DNA from: JAWWOW01 sp033851265
GTDB lineage: Bacteria; Actinomycetota; Actinomycetes; JAWWOW01
Assembly: GCA_033851265.1 (NCBI GenBank)
Contig: JAWWOW010000023.1
Location: 103,450 to 167,449, forward strand
Length of the DNA: 64,000 nucleotides
Reading direction: 5' to 3'
In this document: positions 1-10,801 of the stretch, in pieces
Layout: every line of letters starts with the position of its first letter
Numbering within the stretch: position 1 is the stretch's first letter
Position numbers and translations under genes: made by a program
The notes under the pieces: generated by a model
The model's database searches: none
Told to the model about the DNA's origin: nothing
What the model saw: only the letters and a program-made list of their open reading frames with translations

Positions 1-456
1 CGCGATCAATCCACCAAGAACGTGCAGGCCGTGGAAGCCGGTGGTGATGTAGAAGACCGAGCCGAACGCGTTCGTCTTCGGGGTGAAGTCATTCAGGTTG
101 AAGTATTCGTTGCCCTGACCGAGCAGGAAGATCAGCCCCATCACGAACGTGATGACGAACCAGATCTGCAGCCTTCTGCGGTCACCACGCTCAGCTGCGA
201 ACACCCCGAGCTGGCAGGTGACCGACGACAGAACCAGGATGATCGTGAACACCCCGGAGTACGGGATGTCGATCTCGATGCCCTCCGGGGGCCACGGGGC
301 GCCGGTGACCGACCGCACCGTGAAGTACATGCCGAAGAGCGCGGCGAAGAACATCAACTCGCTCGACAGCCACACGATCGTCCCGACACTGACGAGGTTG
401 GGCCGGCCCAAACCCGTGTTCAGAGACGTGTGCTGAGTCGCGGAAGCGGTCGCCAC
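1..456 (-). CDS. ctaE: Cytochrome c oxidase subunit III (CtaE), 3' end outside window
   Basis: This is subunit III of the aa3 cytochrome c oxidase, an inner-membrane part of the terminal respiratory complex. On the minus strand the translation shows NLVSVGTIVWLSSELMFF near the N-terminus and SVFYITTGFHGLHVLGG near the window edge, both typical of actinobacterial CtaE. About 150 of roughly 200 residues are present; the C-terminus continues past base 1. The start is taken as GTG at 454-456 (VATASATQ...). No strong ribosome binding site is visible, so the start could differ by a few codons. In related genomes qcrCAB follows ctaE and trpD lies on the other side, which fits trpD at 7103. Confidence 0.9.
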   Translation of the reverse strand, partial: MATASATQHTSLNTGLGRPNLVSVGTIVWLSSELMFFAALFGMYFTVRSVTGAPWPPEGIEIDIPYSGVFTIILVLSSVTCQLGVFAAERGDRRRLQIWFVITFVMGLIFLLGQGNEYFNLNDFTPKTNAFGSVFYITTGFHGLHVLGGLIA

Positions 457-571
457 GCGCTCATTATGTCGATGGGCTCCTCGTCTTACGCGTGACCCCC
501 CACGTCTGACCCGAGCGCGTCGCTAGTGCCTTTGTGCACGGCCCCCCGGCCGGTCCCTGCGGGGAGCATTT

Positions 572-2278
572 TCAGCCGATCCACTCACGCAGATGCGCCG
601 TCGTCGTCGCACAGTCGCGGTTGTGATCGGCGTCGGGTCCCCACACATGGTTGAGGTTCATCCGCAGGCTCGGAGCCTGCCAGGCGGCCGCGGCGGCGCG
701 CACGATGCGCTCGGTCAGCCGCAGCCCGCGGTAGCCGTGCATCTTTCCGGTCCGGAGGTACTCACCGATCGCTCGTTGCGAGGATCCGTCTTGCAGCAGC
801 TTGCCGTGGAATGCCGGCAACACTGCGGCGCGGACGTGCCGGGTTGCGTCGTACGGCGCCCCGACGGCGTCAGCCAAGGGGAACAACGTGAGCTCGGTGG
901 TGTTGGGAAGCGGGCACAGCAGCCAGCTCTGTAACAACGGCGCGTTGTCGGCGACAGAACGCAGGAACGGTCCGTCGGGGGAGAAGTCGAGTGGCGTCAG
1001 GGCACGGAGCGCCGCACTGACTCCGCGCAACTCGTAACCAGCAACGATCCCGTAGCCATTGCTGCCCGCAACCGGGAAATAGGCACGGCCTGGCTCGACT
1101 AACGGGCTCGTCAGCACGTGGACGCGCACGGGTGCATCCGGGTGTACGAGCAGGAACACCTTCGCGACGAGCGCGCCCTGGCTGTCGGACACGATGTCGA
1201 TGCGGCGTCCGGTCTCTTGCGCGAACGCCTGCACCTGCTGCTGCATCAGATGCACGAGCTCGGGCAGCGGTTTGTCGGTGTCCCGACCGGTGAACACCGC
1301 CGGACGTCCGGTTGGCGTCATGCCGGCGTAGGAGAATCGACGCTGTACAAGGCCAGGACCGAAGTCGAGGCTGTCACCGCCGCGCCAATGCGAGTCGTAA
1401 CCAGTGACGACGAGAACCGGTTGACCAGTGCCGTTATCGGCGGTGCTCGACGCTGTCGCGTCTGCGATTCCGTGGCGCGCTGTCTGCAGCTGTACGGCGA
1501 CGACCACGCCGATGATGACCACGGCGGCCAACGCTGCAATGCCGATCGGTGCCAACGGGACGAAGCGTCGGCTTTCGCGAAGGGCCAAGGCACGCGTTAT
1601 CCCCAACCAGGCCCAGGCGTTGAAGAGTCCAGCGGCGGCAGCCACGACGATGGACAGTGGCCATGGGCTTACCGCGATCGCGGCACCGCCAAGACTCAGC
1701 ATGACGAAGGTCAGGGCGGCCCAACCAACGGTGCGCAGCGTTGGACCTGCACGCCACCAGTCGACGACCGGCCCGTGATGGAGGAGCAGAGCCAGCAGGA
1801 GTGCAACGGGCACTGATGCAAAGAAGAGGTAGGACACGGAGATGACCGCGAGACCGACAAGCAGGCTCGCGGAAAACGTCAGCAAGACCGCTGCGGCGAT
1901 GGTGAAGGTGACGGCACGCCGAGCCAACGTCACGAATGACGGGCGATCACGGTCCTGCGGCCAGGCCAACCAGACCGTGACCGCCGTGAGCCCACCTCGG
2001 ACCACCACGAAGGCCAGCGACTCGAGGCCCACCGTCAGCCACGAGTGGGTATAGACGAGCAACCAGCGCAGATCATGAAAGACCGCCCAAGGGGCAGGCG
2101 CTGTGGCCTGGGGGGCGAGAGCGAGTGCCGGTCGGGGGCCAAGCCACCCGACGAAGACTGCCTCGACAACGGCGCCGGTGATGCACAGCAGGACGAGCCC
2201 TTGGTGGGCTCGCAGGTTTGGTTCCTGCAGACCGCGGTGCCTTGACAGGCGCTCAGCGGTCAGGTTGGGCGTGACCAC
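572..2278 (-). CDS. Polytopic membrane protein with C-terminal alpha/beta-hydrolase domain
   Basis: A 568-residue protein. The first about 275 residues hold a series of hydrophobic segments (for example around residues 30-50, 70-90, 110-165 and 180-270). The C-terminal half looks like an alpha/beta hydrolase: a strand VLVVTGYDSHW, then DIVSDSQGALVAK, which has the form of a nucleophile elbow with Ser in S-x-G but Ser where the first Gly of G-x-S-x-G normally is, and a late LNHVWGPDADH with a possible catalytic His. The hydrolase domain would lie outside the membrane core, perhaps acting on lipid or a cell-wall ester. The substrate is unknown. The start GTG is 59 bases from the divergent gene at 2338. 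Confidence 0.7.
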   Translation of the reverse strand: MVTPNLTAERLSRHRGLQEPNLRAHQGLVLLCITGAVVEAVFVGWLGPRPALALAPQATAPAPWAVFHDLRWLLVYTHSWLTVGLESLAFVVVRGGLTAVTVWLAWPQDRDRPSFVTLARRAVTFTIAAAVLLTFSASLLVGLAVISVSYLFFASVPVALLLALLLHHGPVVDWWRAGPTLRTVGWAALTFVMLSLGGAAIAVSPWPLSIVVAAAAGLFNAWAWLGITRALALRESRRFVPLAPIGIAALAAVVIIGVVVAVQLQTARHGIADATASSTADNGTGQPVLVVTGYDSHWRGGDSLDFGPGLVQRRFSYAGMTPTGRPAVFTGRDTDKPLPELVHLMQQQVQAFAQETGRRIDIVSDSQGALVAKVFLLVHPDAPVRVHVLTSPLVEPGRAYFPVAGSNGYGIVAGYELRGVSAALRALTPLDFSPDGPFLRSVADNAPLLQSWLLCPLPNTTELTLFPLADAVGAPYDATRHVRAAVLPAFHGKLLQDGSSQRAIGEYLRTGKMHGYRGLRLTERIVRAAAAAWQAPSLRMNLNHVWGPDADHNRDCATTTAHLREWIG

Positions 2279-2337
2279 GGCCGATAGATACCCGGCGGGC
2301 GGAATTCGCCGCGACTAACAGTAAGAAAGGGGTATCC

Positions 2338-3165
2338 GTGGGCAAGTTGCTCGCACGCCCACGCTCGACCCGAGTCGCTTTGGGTTCCTCGGTCGTTTAC
2401 CGTCGACACAGTCTTTCGGCCGTCGATGAGACCTCCACTTTGGGAGCCCCCGCCTCCATGCAGTTGCCCCCCGCACTTTCTGAGCATCTGCCCACCCCCC
2501 ACGTCATCCACCTGCCGCCCTTCCGAGACCTGCTCCGGCGTACCGCCGAGAATGTCCTCGAGGCGACCGTTGTCCCGATGATGCTCTTCTACTTGTTCTT
2601 GACCATGATCGGCCTTCGGTGGGCGCTTGTCGCGGCCCTCGGGTGGGCGTACGCCGCGATCATCCGCCGCCTCATCGGCCGCCAGCGAGTGCCGGGCCTG
2701 CTGGTGATGGCTGCTGTGCTGTTCACCGCACGGACGGTGATTGCGCTCGTGACGGGCAGCACCTTCATCTATTTCCTGCAGCCGACTCTGGGCACGTTCC
2801 TGGTGTCCGCCTTGTTCTTGATCTCGGTGCCGATGGGTCGTCCCCTGGCCGAGCGGTTGGCCCACGACTTTTGCGCGTTGCCCGAGTCACTGATCGCCAA
2901 TGTGCACGTCAAGAAGTTCTTCCTGCGCATCTCGCTGCTGTGGGCGTTCACCTACATGGTCAACGGCGCGATGGCGCTCTACCTCCTGACGAGCTCGTCG
3001 CTCGGCACATACCTAGTGATGCGGCAGGTTGTGTCGTTCACGCTGTTGGTGTCGGCGATCACGTTCTCGTCGCTGTACTTCTTCCGTTCTTTGCGCCACG
3101 AGGGCATCGTCCTGCGCTGGCACAAGAAGGCCGGCCCTGCGGACGGCGTGCCCGTCGCCGCCTGA
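2338..3165 (+). CDS. VC0807-like polytopic membrane protein
   Basis: A 275-residue integral membrane protein with about six hydrophobic segments from residue 75 onward (VVPMMLFYLFLTMIGLRW, LLVMAAVLFTARTVIALV and others) and a short basic C-terminus. The layout, with RRLIGRQRVPG between helices 2 and 3 and HVKKFFLRISLLWAF, resembles the VC0807 / septation-protein-A-like family of unknown role. The GTG start is supported by the strong ribosome binding site AAGAAAGGGG five bases upstream, although a Met at residue 41 is an alternative. It diverges from the membrane hydrolase at 2278 and converges on the DUF3501 gene, leaving one base between stops. Confidence 0.75.
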   Translation: MGKLLARPRSTRVALGSSVVYRRHSLSAVDETSTLGAPASMQLPPALSEHLPTPHVIHLPPFRDLLRRTAENVLEATVVPMMLFYLFLTMIGLRWALVAALGWAYAAIIRRLIGRQRVPGLLVMAAVLFTARTVIALVTGSTFIYFLQPTLGTFLVSALFLISVPMGRPLAERLAHDFCALPESLIANVHVKKFFLRISLLWAFTYMVNGAMALYLLTSSSLGTYLVMRQVVSFTLLVSAITFSSLYFFRSLRHEGIVLRWHKKAGPADGVPVAA

Positions 3166-3166
3166 G

Positions 3167-3766
3167 TCAGCTCGGGTCGAGGGCTAGATCGGCGAGCAGG
3201 CTGATGCGCGTCGGCCCGCTGATCGGCACCTCGTCGGCATACTCCGGATGATCGACAGCCAACACAGCCGGCACTGACGGATCGCGGAAAGCGTCGCGCT
3301 GCTCATCGGTGAACGCGAATCGCAAGAAGTGCACGGACGCGGTCGTCTCTGGCTCGAGCTCCTCGTCGACGCCAGGAAGCTCACGACCCGGGACGGACTC
3401 GCCGCCGACGTCGATACGCAACGAATGGTGTACGCCGGACAACCTGGCCAACTCGTCTTTGACCGTGCGCGGGTCCTCGAGCTCGATGAACAGCGTGCAA
3501 CACAACTCGTGACTCGTCGGGAGCATGCGCGCGTAGGCCTCGACTTCAGCCGCCGCCTCGCCGGGGTCGCTGATGCCTTCGGCGTACACCATTTCTTGCA
3601 CCTGATAGCGCAGCGTTTCAGCGTTTTCGAACTCGCAGACCAACTGGTCGCCGAGGCGCAGCCGACGGTCCCGCCGCAGTGGAATCATCCGGTCGCGCTC
3701 GGCCGGCCGGCGCTCGGCGTACATACCGCGGTCGAGCACGAGCTCGTCAGCGCTGAAGCGGGTCAT
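3167..3766 (-). CDS. DUF3501 family protein
   Basis: A 199-residue soluble protein. The opening LDRGMYAERRPAERDRMI, followed by RRLRLGDQLVCEFENAETL and QVQEMVYAEGI, is recognisable as DUF3501. In other actinobacteria this family sits beside rubrerythrin-like and iron-sulfur proteins, which suggests a peroxide or metal-stress role; that is known from context only. Here it lies seven bases after fur on the same strand, so the two probably form a Fur-controlled operon opposite katG. No catalytic residues can be named. Confidence 0.85.
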   Translation of the reverse strand: MTRFSADELVLDRGMYAERRPAERDRMIPLRRDRRLRLGDQLVCEFENAETLRYQVQEMVYAEGISDPGEAAAEVEAYARMLPTSHELCCTLFIELEDPRTVKDELARLSGVHHSLRIDVGGESVPGRELPGVDEELEPETTASVHFLRFAFTDEQRDAFRDPSVPAVLAVDHPEYADEVPISGPTRISLLADLALDPS

Positions 3767-3773
3767 TGCCGCA

Positions 3774-4205
3774 TCAGGCCTCCGCCGTGGCGCCGTTCAA
3801 GCGCTGGCAGTCAGCGCACAGTCCGTGGAACCGCAGGTCGTAGCCGGTGACGTCGAACCCAGTGTCGTGAGCGATGCCGCGGGCTGCAGTGGTGATCGGG
3901 GAGGCGGTCAGGCGCGGCACGTCGACGGCACGCCCGCAGGTGTCACAGACGACGTGATCGTGATGCGTTGTGTTCCCGTCGTACCGCGCACTGGCGCCAT
4001 CACCGAGCGAAAGCTCGAGCGCTTGGCCACTCTCGACCAGCAGACCCAGACTTCGATAGACGGTGGCCGCTCCGATACCGGGGTGCTGATGGCGAACCCG
4101 GTCAATAACCTCCGCAGCCGTGGGGTGATCCGTGCAACCGCGCAGGACCTCGAGAACGGCACGACGCTGCGGGGTGAGCCGCAACTCGGGTCCGGTCGTC
4201 GGCAT
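3774..4205 (-). CDS. furA: Fur-family transcriptional regulator (FurA-like)
   Basis: A 143-residue metal- or peroxide-responsive repressor. The N-terminal winged helix includes LTPQRRAVLEVL and GAATVYRSLGLLVESG. The metal-binding part has THHDHVVCDTCGR (His-His-Asp-His and a first CxxC) and HGLCADCQRL (a second CxxC), giving both the regulatory and the structural zinc sites of the family. The start is ATG at 4203-4205; longer upstream extensions run through the operator and are unlikely. It diverges from katG, whereas mycobacterial furA and katG are co-oriented, so the shared intergenic operator at 4224-4242 probably controls both directions. Confidence 0.9.
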   Translation of the reverse strand: MPTTGPELRLTPQRRAVLEVLRGCTDHPTAAEVIDRVRHQHPGIGAATVYRSLGLLVESGQALELSLGDGASARYDGNTTHHDHVVCDTCGRAVDVPRLTASPITTAARGIAHDTGFDVTGYDLRFHGLCADCQRLNGATAEA

Positions 4206-4223
4206 CGTGGGTCCTTCGCTCGG

Positions 4224-4242
4224 ATTGATAACGATTATCAAT
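4224..4242. promoter_or_regulatory. Fur-type operator between fur and katG
   Basis: ATTGATAACGATTATCAAT is an 8-3-8 perfect inverted repeat and an AT-rich island in a high-GC background. It lies 19 bases upstream of the fur start and about 120 bases upstream of the katG start. It resembles the Fur/PerR consensus built from GATAAT half-sites. The natural reading is autoregulation of fur with repression of katG and DUF3501. The site is seen directly; binding is inferred. Confidence 0.8.
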
Positions 4243-4360
4243 CCTACTACGATCGGCCCGATGCAAAACCGAGCGCGGCGCGCGTTGACGGTCGTGGTAC
4301 CAAGCAGGTCAACAGCGGTGAAGCATCGGAAGGAAACATCGAGAGAGGACAACGACCGAC

Positions 4361-6556
<2,196 letters not shown>

Positions 6557-6634
6557 CTCGCACCGCGATCACCACCAACGCCTGAGGTCACCGCCAGAGG
6601 TACCGCAGGGTGTCCGCCGGTAGAGTCCGCGAGC

Positions 6635-7087
6635 GTGACGCACGGACAGAACGCCGAACTGCCGGCGGGCGAGGCTCCCGAGCCGGACCCGCTGACCGTG
6701 CTCGTCTACAGCGACGACGCTGCGATCCGCCGGCAGGTGATCCTCGCGCTGGGTCCCCGTCCAGCCAAGGACGTGCCGCCGGTGACGTACGTCGAGGTCG
6801 CCACCGAACCCGTCGTGCATCGCACCGTCGCCGCGGGGGGCATCGACCTGGCGATCCTCGACGGGGAGGCCTGGCCTGCGGGTGGCATGGGCATCTGCCG
6901 GCAGCTCAAGGACGAGATCCTCGACCCGCCACCGGTCCTCGTCCTGATCGGTCGCCGCGACGACGCGTGGCTCGCGAGCTGGTCGCTGGCAGACGCCGTC
7001 GTTACGCACCCGATCGACCCGCCGGCCCTCATCGATGCTGCGGTGGGCCTGTTGCGCCAGCGGGACGCTCGTCTCCCGGCGCACTGA
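6635..7087 (+). CDS. Response-regulator receiver-like protein without output domain
   Basis: A 150-residue single-domain protein. TVLVYSDDAAIRRQV resembles the acidic first strand of a receiver domain, IDLAILDGEAWPAGGMGICRQLKDE holds the phospho-acceptor-like Asp (ILDGE), and VLVLIGRRDDAW resembles the strand with the conserved Thr/Ser position, although Lys at the end is not obvious. It may be a degenerate, non-phosphorylated receiver. It lies 15 bases upstream of trpD, a linkage also found in other actinobacteria. GTG start at 6635. Confidence 0.65.
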   Translation: MTHGQNAELPAGEAPEPDPLTVLVYSDDAAIRRQVILALGPRPAKDVPPVTYVEVATEPVVHRTVAAGGIDLAILDGEAWPAGGMGICRQLKDEILDPPPVLVLIGRRDDAWLASWSLADAVVTHPIDPPALIDAAVGLLRQRDARLPAH

Positions 7088-7102
7088 CGTTGTGACGTTG
7101 CC

Positions 7103-8161
7103 GTGAACGCTCCGGCCGGCCCGACCTGGCCTGCTCTGCTCGCCGCGCTGTTGCGTCGCCAGGATCTCGGCCCCGATGACACCCGCTGGGCGATGAACGA
7201 GGTCATATCGGGGGAGGCGACGCCGTCACAGGTTGCGGCGTTCATCACGGCGTTGCGCGCTAAGGGTGAGACAGCGGATGAGGTGCTCGGTCTCGCCACG
7301 GCGATGCTCGACCAGGCGCCGCCGTTAGGCCTCGACGGTCTAACCCTCATCGACACGTGCGGGACCGGCGGCGACGGCGCGCACACCGTCAACGTGTCCA
7401 CGATGGCGGCAGTCCTCGTTGCAGCCGCCGGAGGGCTCGTCATCAAGCACGGCAACCGCGCGGCCTCATCCGCGTCTGGCTCGGCCGATGTGCTGGAAGC
7501 CCTCGGCGTGGCGATCGATCTGCAGCCCGCGCAGGTGGCGGCCTGCGTCCGGGACGTGCGGATCGGGTTCTGTTTTGCTCCGGTGTTCCACGCCGGCATG
7601 CGCCATGCCGCGGTGTCGCGACGCGAGATCGGCGTGCCCACCATTTTCAACTTCCTCGGCCCACTGACCAACCCAGCGCGGCCCCGGATACAAGCGGTCG
7701 GCTGCTCGGACGCGCGGATGGCACCCGTCATGGCAGGCGTGCTCGCCGAGCGCGGAACATTCGCGCTCGTGTTTCGCGGTGATGACGGTCTTGACGAGCT
7801 GTCAACCGCGACACCGTCGACCGTATGGATGGTGCGCGACGGCACTGTGAGTGAGACGCGCATTGACCCGGCTGCACTCGGGATCAAGCCACCTGAGCCG
7901 GATGCGTTGCGTGGAGCCGACCCGGCGTACAACGCCGACGTTGCCCGGCGCGTGTTCGACGGGGAGAAGGGACCAGTGCGTGATGCGGTTGTCCTGAACG
8001 CCGCGGCGGCGCTTGTTGCCCTCGACGCGACCGTGGATGATCTCGACGACCTGCTTGTCGGCGCGATGCGCAAGGTCAGTGACGCCATCGATCTGGGGGA
8101 AGCGCGCGGCGTGCTCGACCGTTGGGTGCGCGTCAGCCAGGAGCTAGCGGCGGCCCACTAA
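7103..8161 (+). CDS. trpD: Anthranilate phosphoribosyltransferase
   Basis: Transfers phosphoribose from PRPP to anthranilate in tryptophan synthesis. At 352 residues it has the usual length. DTCGTGGDGAHTVNVSTMAA is the PRPP-binding loop, KHGNRAASSASGSADVLEALG and NFLGPLTNPARP are family signatures, and the acidic metal-binding region DDGLDELS is present. The GTG start follows the receiver-like gene by 15 bases. No other trp genes are nearby, which is common for this trpD copy in actinobacteria. Confidence 0.95.
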   Translation: MNAPAGPTWPALLAALLRRQDLGPDDTRWAMNEVISGEATPSQVAAFITALRAKGETADEVLGLATAMLDQAPPLGLDGLTLIDTCGTGGDGAHTVNVSTMAAVLVAAAGGLVIKHGNRAASSASGSADVLEALGVAIDLQPAQVAACVRDVRIGFCFAPVFHAGMRHAAVSRREIGVPTIFNFLGPLTNPARPRIQAVGCSDARMAPVMAGVLAERGTFALVFRGDDGLDELSTATPSTVWMVRDGTVSETRIDPAALGIKPPEPDALRGADPAYNADVARRVFDGEKGPVRDAVVLNAAAALVALDATVDDLDDLLVGAMRKVSDAIDLGEARGVLDRWVRVSQELAAAH

Positions 8162-8204
8162 CGCGATCGGCAGCCCACATATACGTCCAGGGATGATGAG
8201 GGAC

Positions 8205-8582
8205 ATGGCTGAGTATCCATTCAAGTTCGATTCCAAGTACCGCCCGCTGCTTCGTGGCTTTGGAGTGACGCCGACGAATTCGCGCATCACGGTTGCCGAC
8301 GGCGAATTGGACGTGCGGTTCGGGCCGTGGCATCTGCGGACGCCGGTGAGCAACATTGCGGGCACGCAGCGGTCCGGTCCCTACAAGGCCTACAAAGCGA
8401 TTGGCGTGCGTGGCTCACTCGCTGACTCCGGTGTGACGTTCGGAACGACAACCGACGGTGGGTTGTGCGTGCTGTTCAAGGAGCGCGTGCCCGGGATGCT
8501 GCCCTTCGGATTGCGCAAACACGAGGGCATGACGGTGACACCGGAAGACATCGAAGGCCTTGAGCAGGCGCTCACACAGTGA
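8205..8582 (+). CDS. Conserved actinobacterial protein of unknown function
   Basis: A 125-residue soluble protein starting MAEYPFKFDSKYRPLLRGFG; an in-frame ATG 12 bases earlier is a weaker alternative because GAGGGAC lies just ahead of 8205. It has no signal peptide or membrane segment. RITVADGELDVRFGPWHLRTP and the terminal EDIEGLEQAL look like a conserved family I have seen near trpD in actinobacteria, but I cannot assign a function. It converges on the Lrp-like gene with 19 bases between stops. Confidence 0.65.
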   Translation: MAEYPFKFDSKYRPLLRGFGVTPTNSRITVADGELDVRFGPWHLRTPVSNIAGTQRSGPYKAYKAIGVRGSLADSGVTFGTTTDGGLCVLFKERVPGMLPFGLRKHEGMTVTPEDIEGLEQALTQ

Positions 8583-8601
8583 CGTGGCGCGCGAACGTTG
8601 C

Positions 8602-8889
8602 TTAGTCGGCGTCCTCGAAACCGAGGGCGAACGCCGCTTCTAGGTCGTGGCGCGAATAGCTGCGGAACGCGATGTGTGTCTCGGTCGACAGCACGCCGTC
8701 AACCTTGTTGAGCTGATCGGCGATGACGTCGGCGAACCTGTCGTGTTCACGGACGCGCACCATTGCGATGAGGTCGACGTCTCCGGTCACGGAGTAGACC
8801 TCGGTCACGCCATCGATCTCGGCGATGCGTTGCGCGACTTCGGGGATAGCACTCACATCGGCTGCGATGAGGACGATCGCTGTGATCAC
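8602..8889 (-). CDS. Stand-alone Lrp/AsnC ligand-binding (RAM) domain protein
   Basis: A 95-residue protein made only of the Lrp/AsnC effector-binding beta-alpha-beta-beta-alpha-beta fold: ITAIVLIAADVSAIPEVAQR, GVTEVYSVTGDVDLIAMVRV and GVLSTETHIAFRSYS. It lacks the N-terminal helix-turn-helix, so it cannot bind DNA by itself and may sense an amino acid or pair with a full-length Lrp. Its ATG overlaps the stop of the exonuclease/GIY-YIG gene by four bases, so it is translationally coupled to it. Confidence 0.85.
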   Translation of the reverse strand: MITAIVLIAADVSAIPEVAQRIAEIDGVTEVYSVTGDVDLIAMVRVREHDRFADVIADQLNKVDGVLSTETHIAFRSYSRHDLEAAFALGFEDAD

Positions 8890-10673
8890 GCGGGTGACTT
8901 TAGTGCCCGCGCCGGACGGTGGGCCGGGCGCAGTCCGCGACGGTCGCGAAACGGCTCGGCCGCGTCGAGCGCGCTAGCAGCCAGCTGCCGGTGGCGTTCG
9001 GCGCCGCCGGTCGGGCAGGTCCACTCACCATCGAGCTCGACGAGGCGTACGCCGGCTTGGTCGAGCCAGCGCAGGACGCACTCCATCTCTTCTGCAGTGG
9101 CGCAGGGGAGTGGACCGGCGGCGGGAGTCACGGTCTCGGCGGTGGCGAGCAACGCGTCGACGTACGGCCGCGGTGCTGCCCCGGGCAGGACAGTGCCGGC
9201 GGCGACCAGGCGGCCGTGGCGTACGACGTGCAGCTCGAAGCCACCGTCATCGGTGCGCCGCGCGGCGACAAGTTGCGCGCAACGGCCGAGGGCCGCAAGC
9301 CGTTGGTAGCGGGCCGTCGCGCGCAGGAACGCCGCGAGCCGGTCGCGGTGCCGGGCGGCCTCTTCGTAACGGAGCACAGCAGCGAGTCGACCGATGCGTG
9401 TCGTCAACGCTGTGACGACGGCATCGGGTGAGCCGGTGATGGCGGTGCGCACACCGTCAGCGTGGACGGCGTACGCCGTGACGGACTCGTGTCCCTCGCA
9501 GGGCGCACCGCACCGGTCCATGCCTGCGAGTGCGCATGCGGGGGTGTTGCGGTGCTCGGAAACTCGTTGCGTGCATTGCCGGATCGGGAACGTCTCGTGC
9601 AACGCCGTCATCGCCGCCTCGGCTTGACGGCGGGAGCCGAACGGTCCGAGGTAGGTCGCACCGTCATCACGGACTTCGCGCACCCGCGATAGACGCGGGA
9701 ACGCTTCGACGGTGAGCTTCAACCACGACGCGCGTTCGGGGAAGCGCGACCGCCGGTTGTAGCGGGGCTTGTGTTCGGCGATCAGGCGCAGCTCGCGAAC
9801 TTCGGCCTCGAGCGGCGTCGCGCAGACGACGGCGTCGACGCGCTCGGCGATGGTGACCATCTCGGCCATGCGGGTGCGCGACTCCGACGAGACGAAGTAG
9901 TGACGAACACGACTACGCAGATTGCGGCTGCGGCCGACGTAGAGCGGGCGACCGCTGGCGTCGCGGAAGAGATAGACACCGGGCGCCTGCGGCAGTCCCT
10001 CGGCGAGGTGGCGTTTGCGGCGTACCTCTGGACTGACCTGCGAGCTGAACGTCGCCAGCTCTTCCAGCGACTGGACGCCGAGATTGCCGACGCGCTCCAA
10101 GAGTTGGTGAAGGACATGGACGGTCGCGCGTGCATCGGCTAGAGCCCGGTGCTCGGGTGTTGTGGGGGAGCGGAAGATGCGCGCGAGGGTGGCGAGTCGG
10201 CAGTCGGGTGCCTCGTCGCGGGTGAGGACGCGGCGCGCGAGCCGTGCTGTGTCGAGGCTGGAGTAGCCAGGCCAGGCGCGTTCGGTCTCGGTGCAGGCCG
10301 CCCGCAGGAAGCCGAGGTCGAACGGCGCGTTGTGGGCAACGAGCACTGACCCTCTGGCGAACTCGAGGAACGACGGCAACACGGTGCTGATGTCGGGTGC
10401 GTTGGCGACCATCGGGTCGGTGATGCCGGTGAGCACCGCGATGAACGGCGGGATCGCGACGCCGGGATTGACCAGTGTCTGGAACTCGCCGAGGACTTCG
10501 CCGCTGCGCACTTTGACCGCGCCGACTTCGGTGATGGCCGATGTCGCTGGTGAGCCGCCGGTGGTCTCGAGGTCGACGACGACGAACGTGACGTCGCGCA
10601 GTGGAGTGCCGAGCTCGTCGAACGTCCCTTGCCGGGGGAGGGCGGTGAGGCCGAGCGAGGGCGTTGCTGTCAC
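8886..10673 (-). CDS. DEDDh 3'-5' exonuclease fused to UvrC-like GIY-YIG nuclease
   Basis: A 595-residue DNA repair-type fusion comparable to mycobacterial Rv2191. Residues 25-190 are a DnaQ/epsilon-like DEDDh exonuclease: VVVDLETTGG (Asp/Glu), VAHNAPFDLGFL (Asp) and EHRALADARAT (His/Asp). Residues 225-330 are a GIY-YIG nuclease: GVYLFRDASGRPLYVGRSRN, a conserved Arg, EAEVRELRLI with the catalytic Glu, and HKPRYNRR. A UVR-like helix pair (RLAAVLRYEEAARHRDRL) follows near residue 440. It probably incises and trims damaged DNA. It is followed by the coupled RAM-domain gene. The HhH and RNase H halves of full UvrC are missing. Confidence 0.9.
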   Translation of the reverse strand: MTATPSLGLTALPRQGTFDELGTPLRDVTFVVVDLETTGGSPATSAITEVGAVKVRSGEVLGEFQTLVNPGVAIPPFIAVLTGITDPMVANAPDISTVLPSFLEFARGSVLVAHNAPFDLGFLRAACTETERAWPGYSSLDTARLARRVLTRDEAPDCRLATLARIFRSPTTPEHRALADARATVHVLHQLLERVGNLGVQSLEELATFSSQVSPEVRRKRHLAEGLPQAPGVYLFRDASGRPLYVGRSRNLRSRVRHYFVSSESRTRMAEMVTIAERVDAVVCATPLEAEVRELRLIAEHKPRYNRRSRFPERASWLKLTVEAFPRLSRVREVRDDGATYLGPFGSRRQAEAAMTALHETFPIRQCTQRVSEHRNTPACALAGMDRCGAPCEGHESVTAYAVHADGVRTAITGSPDAVVTALTTRIGRLAAVLRYEEAARHRDRLAAFLRATARYQRLAALGRCAQLVAARRTDDGGFELHVVRHGRLVAAGTVLPGAAPRPYVDALLATAETVTPAAGPLPCATAEEMECVLRWLDQAGVRLVELDGEWTCPTGGAERHRQLAASALDAAEPFRDRRGLRPAHRPARALKSPA

Positions 10674-10801
10674 GTTTTGCGACGTTAACTGCGACTACCG
10701 ACAGAACGACGGCGCAACGCCGCAACCCACCCACAACCAGCGCGCACTGGGTGACCTACCCGGCGACGTGCCGTGTGCGTGGTGAGTTGCCGGCGGTTAG
10801 C

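Noticed and set aside
6706..8088. 460-codon open frame on the minus strand opposite trpD
   Set aside because: It has the Ser/Arg/Ala-rich composition of an antisense shadow in high-GC DNA, and trpD with its full motifs occupies the other strand.
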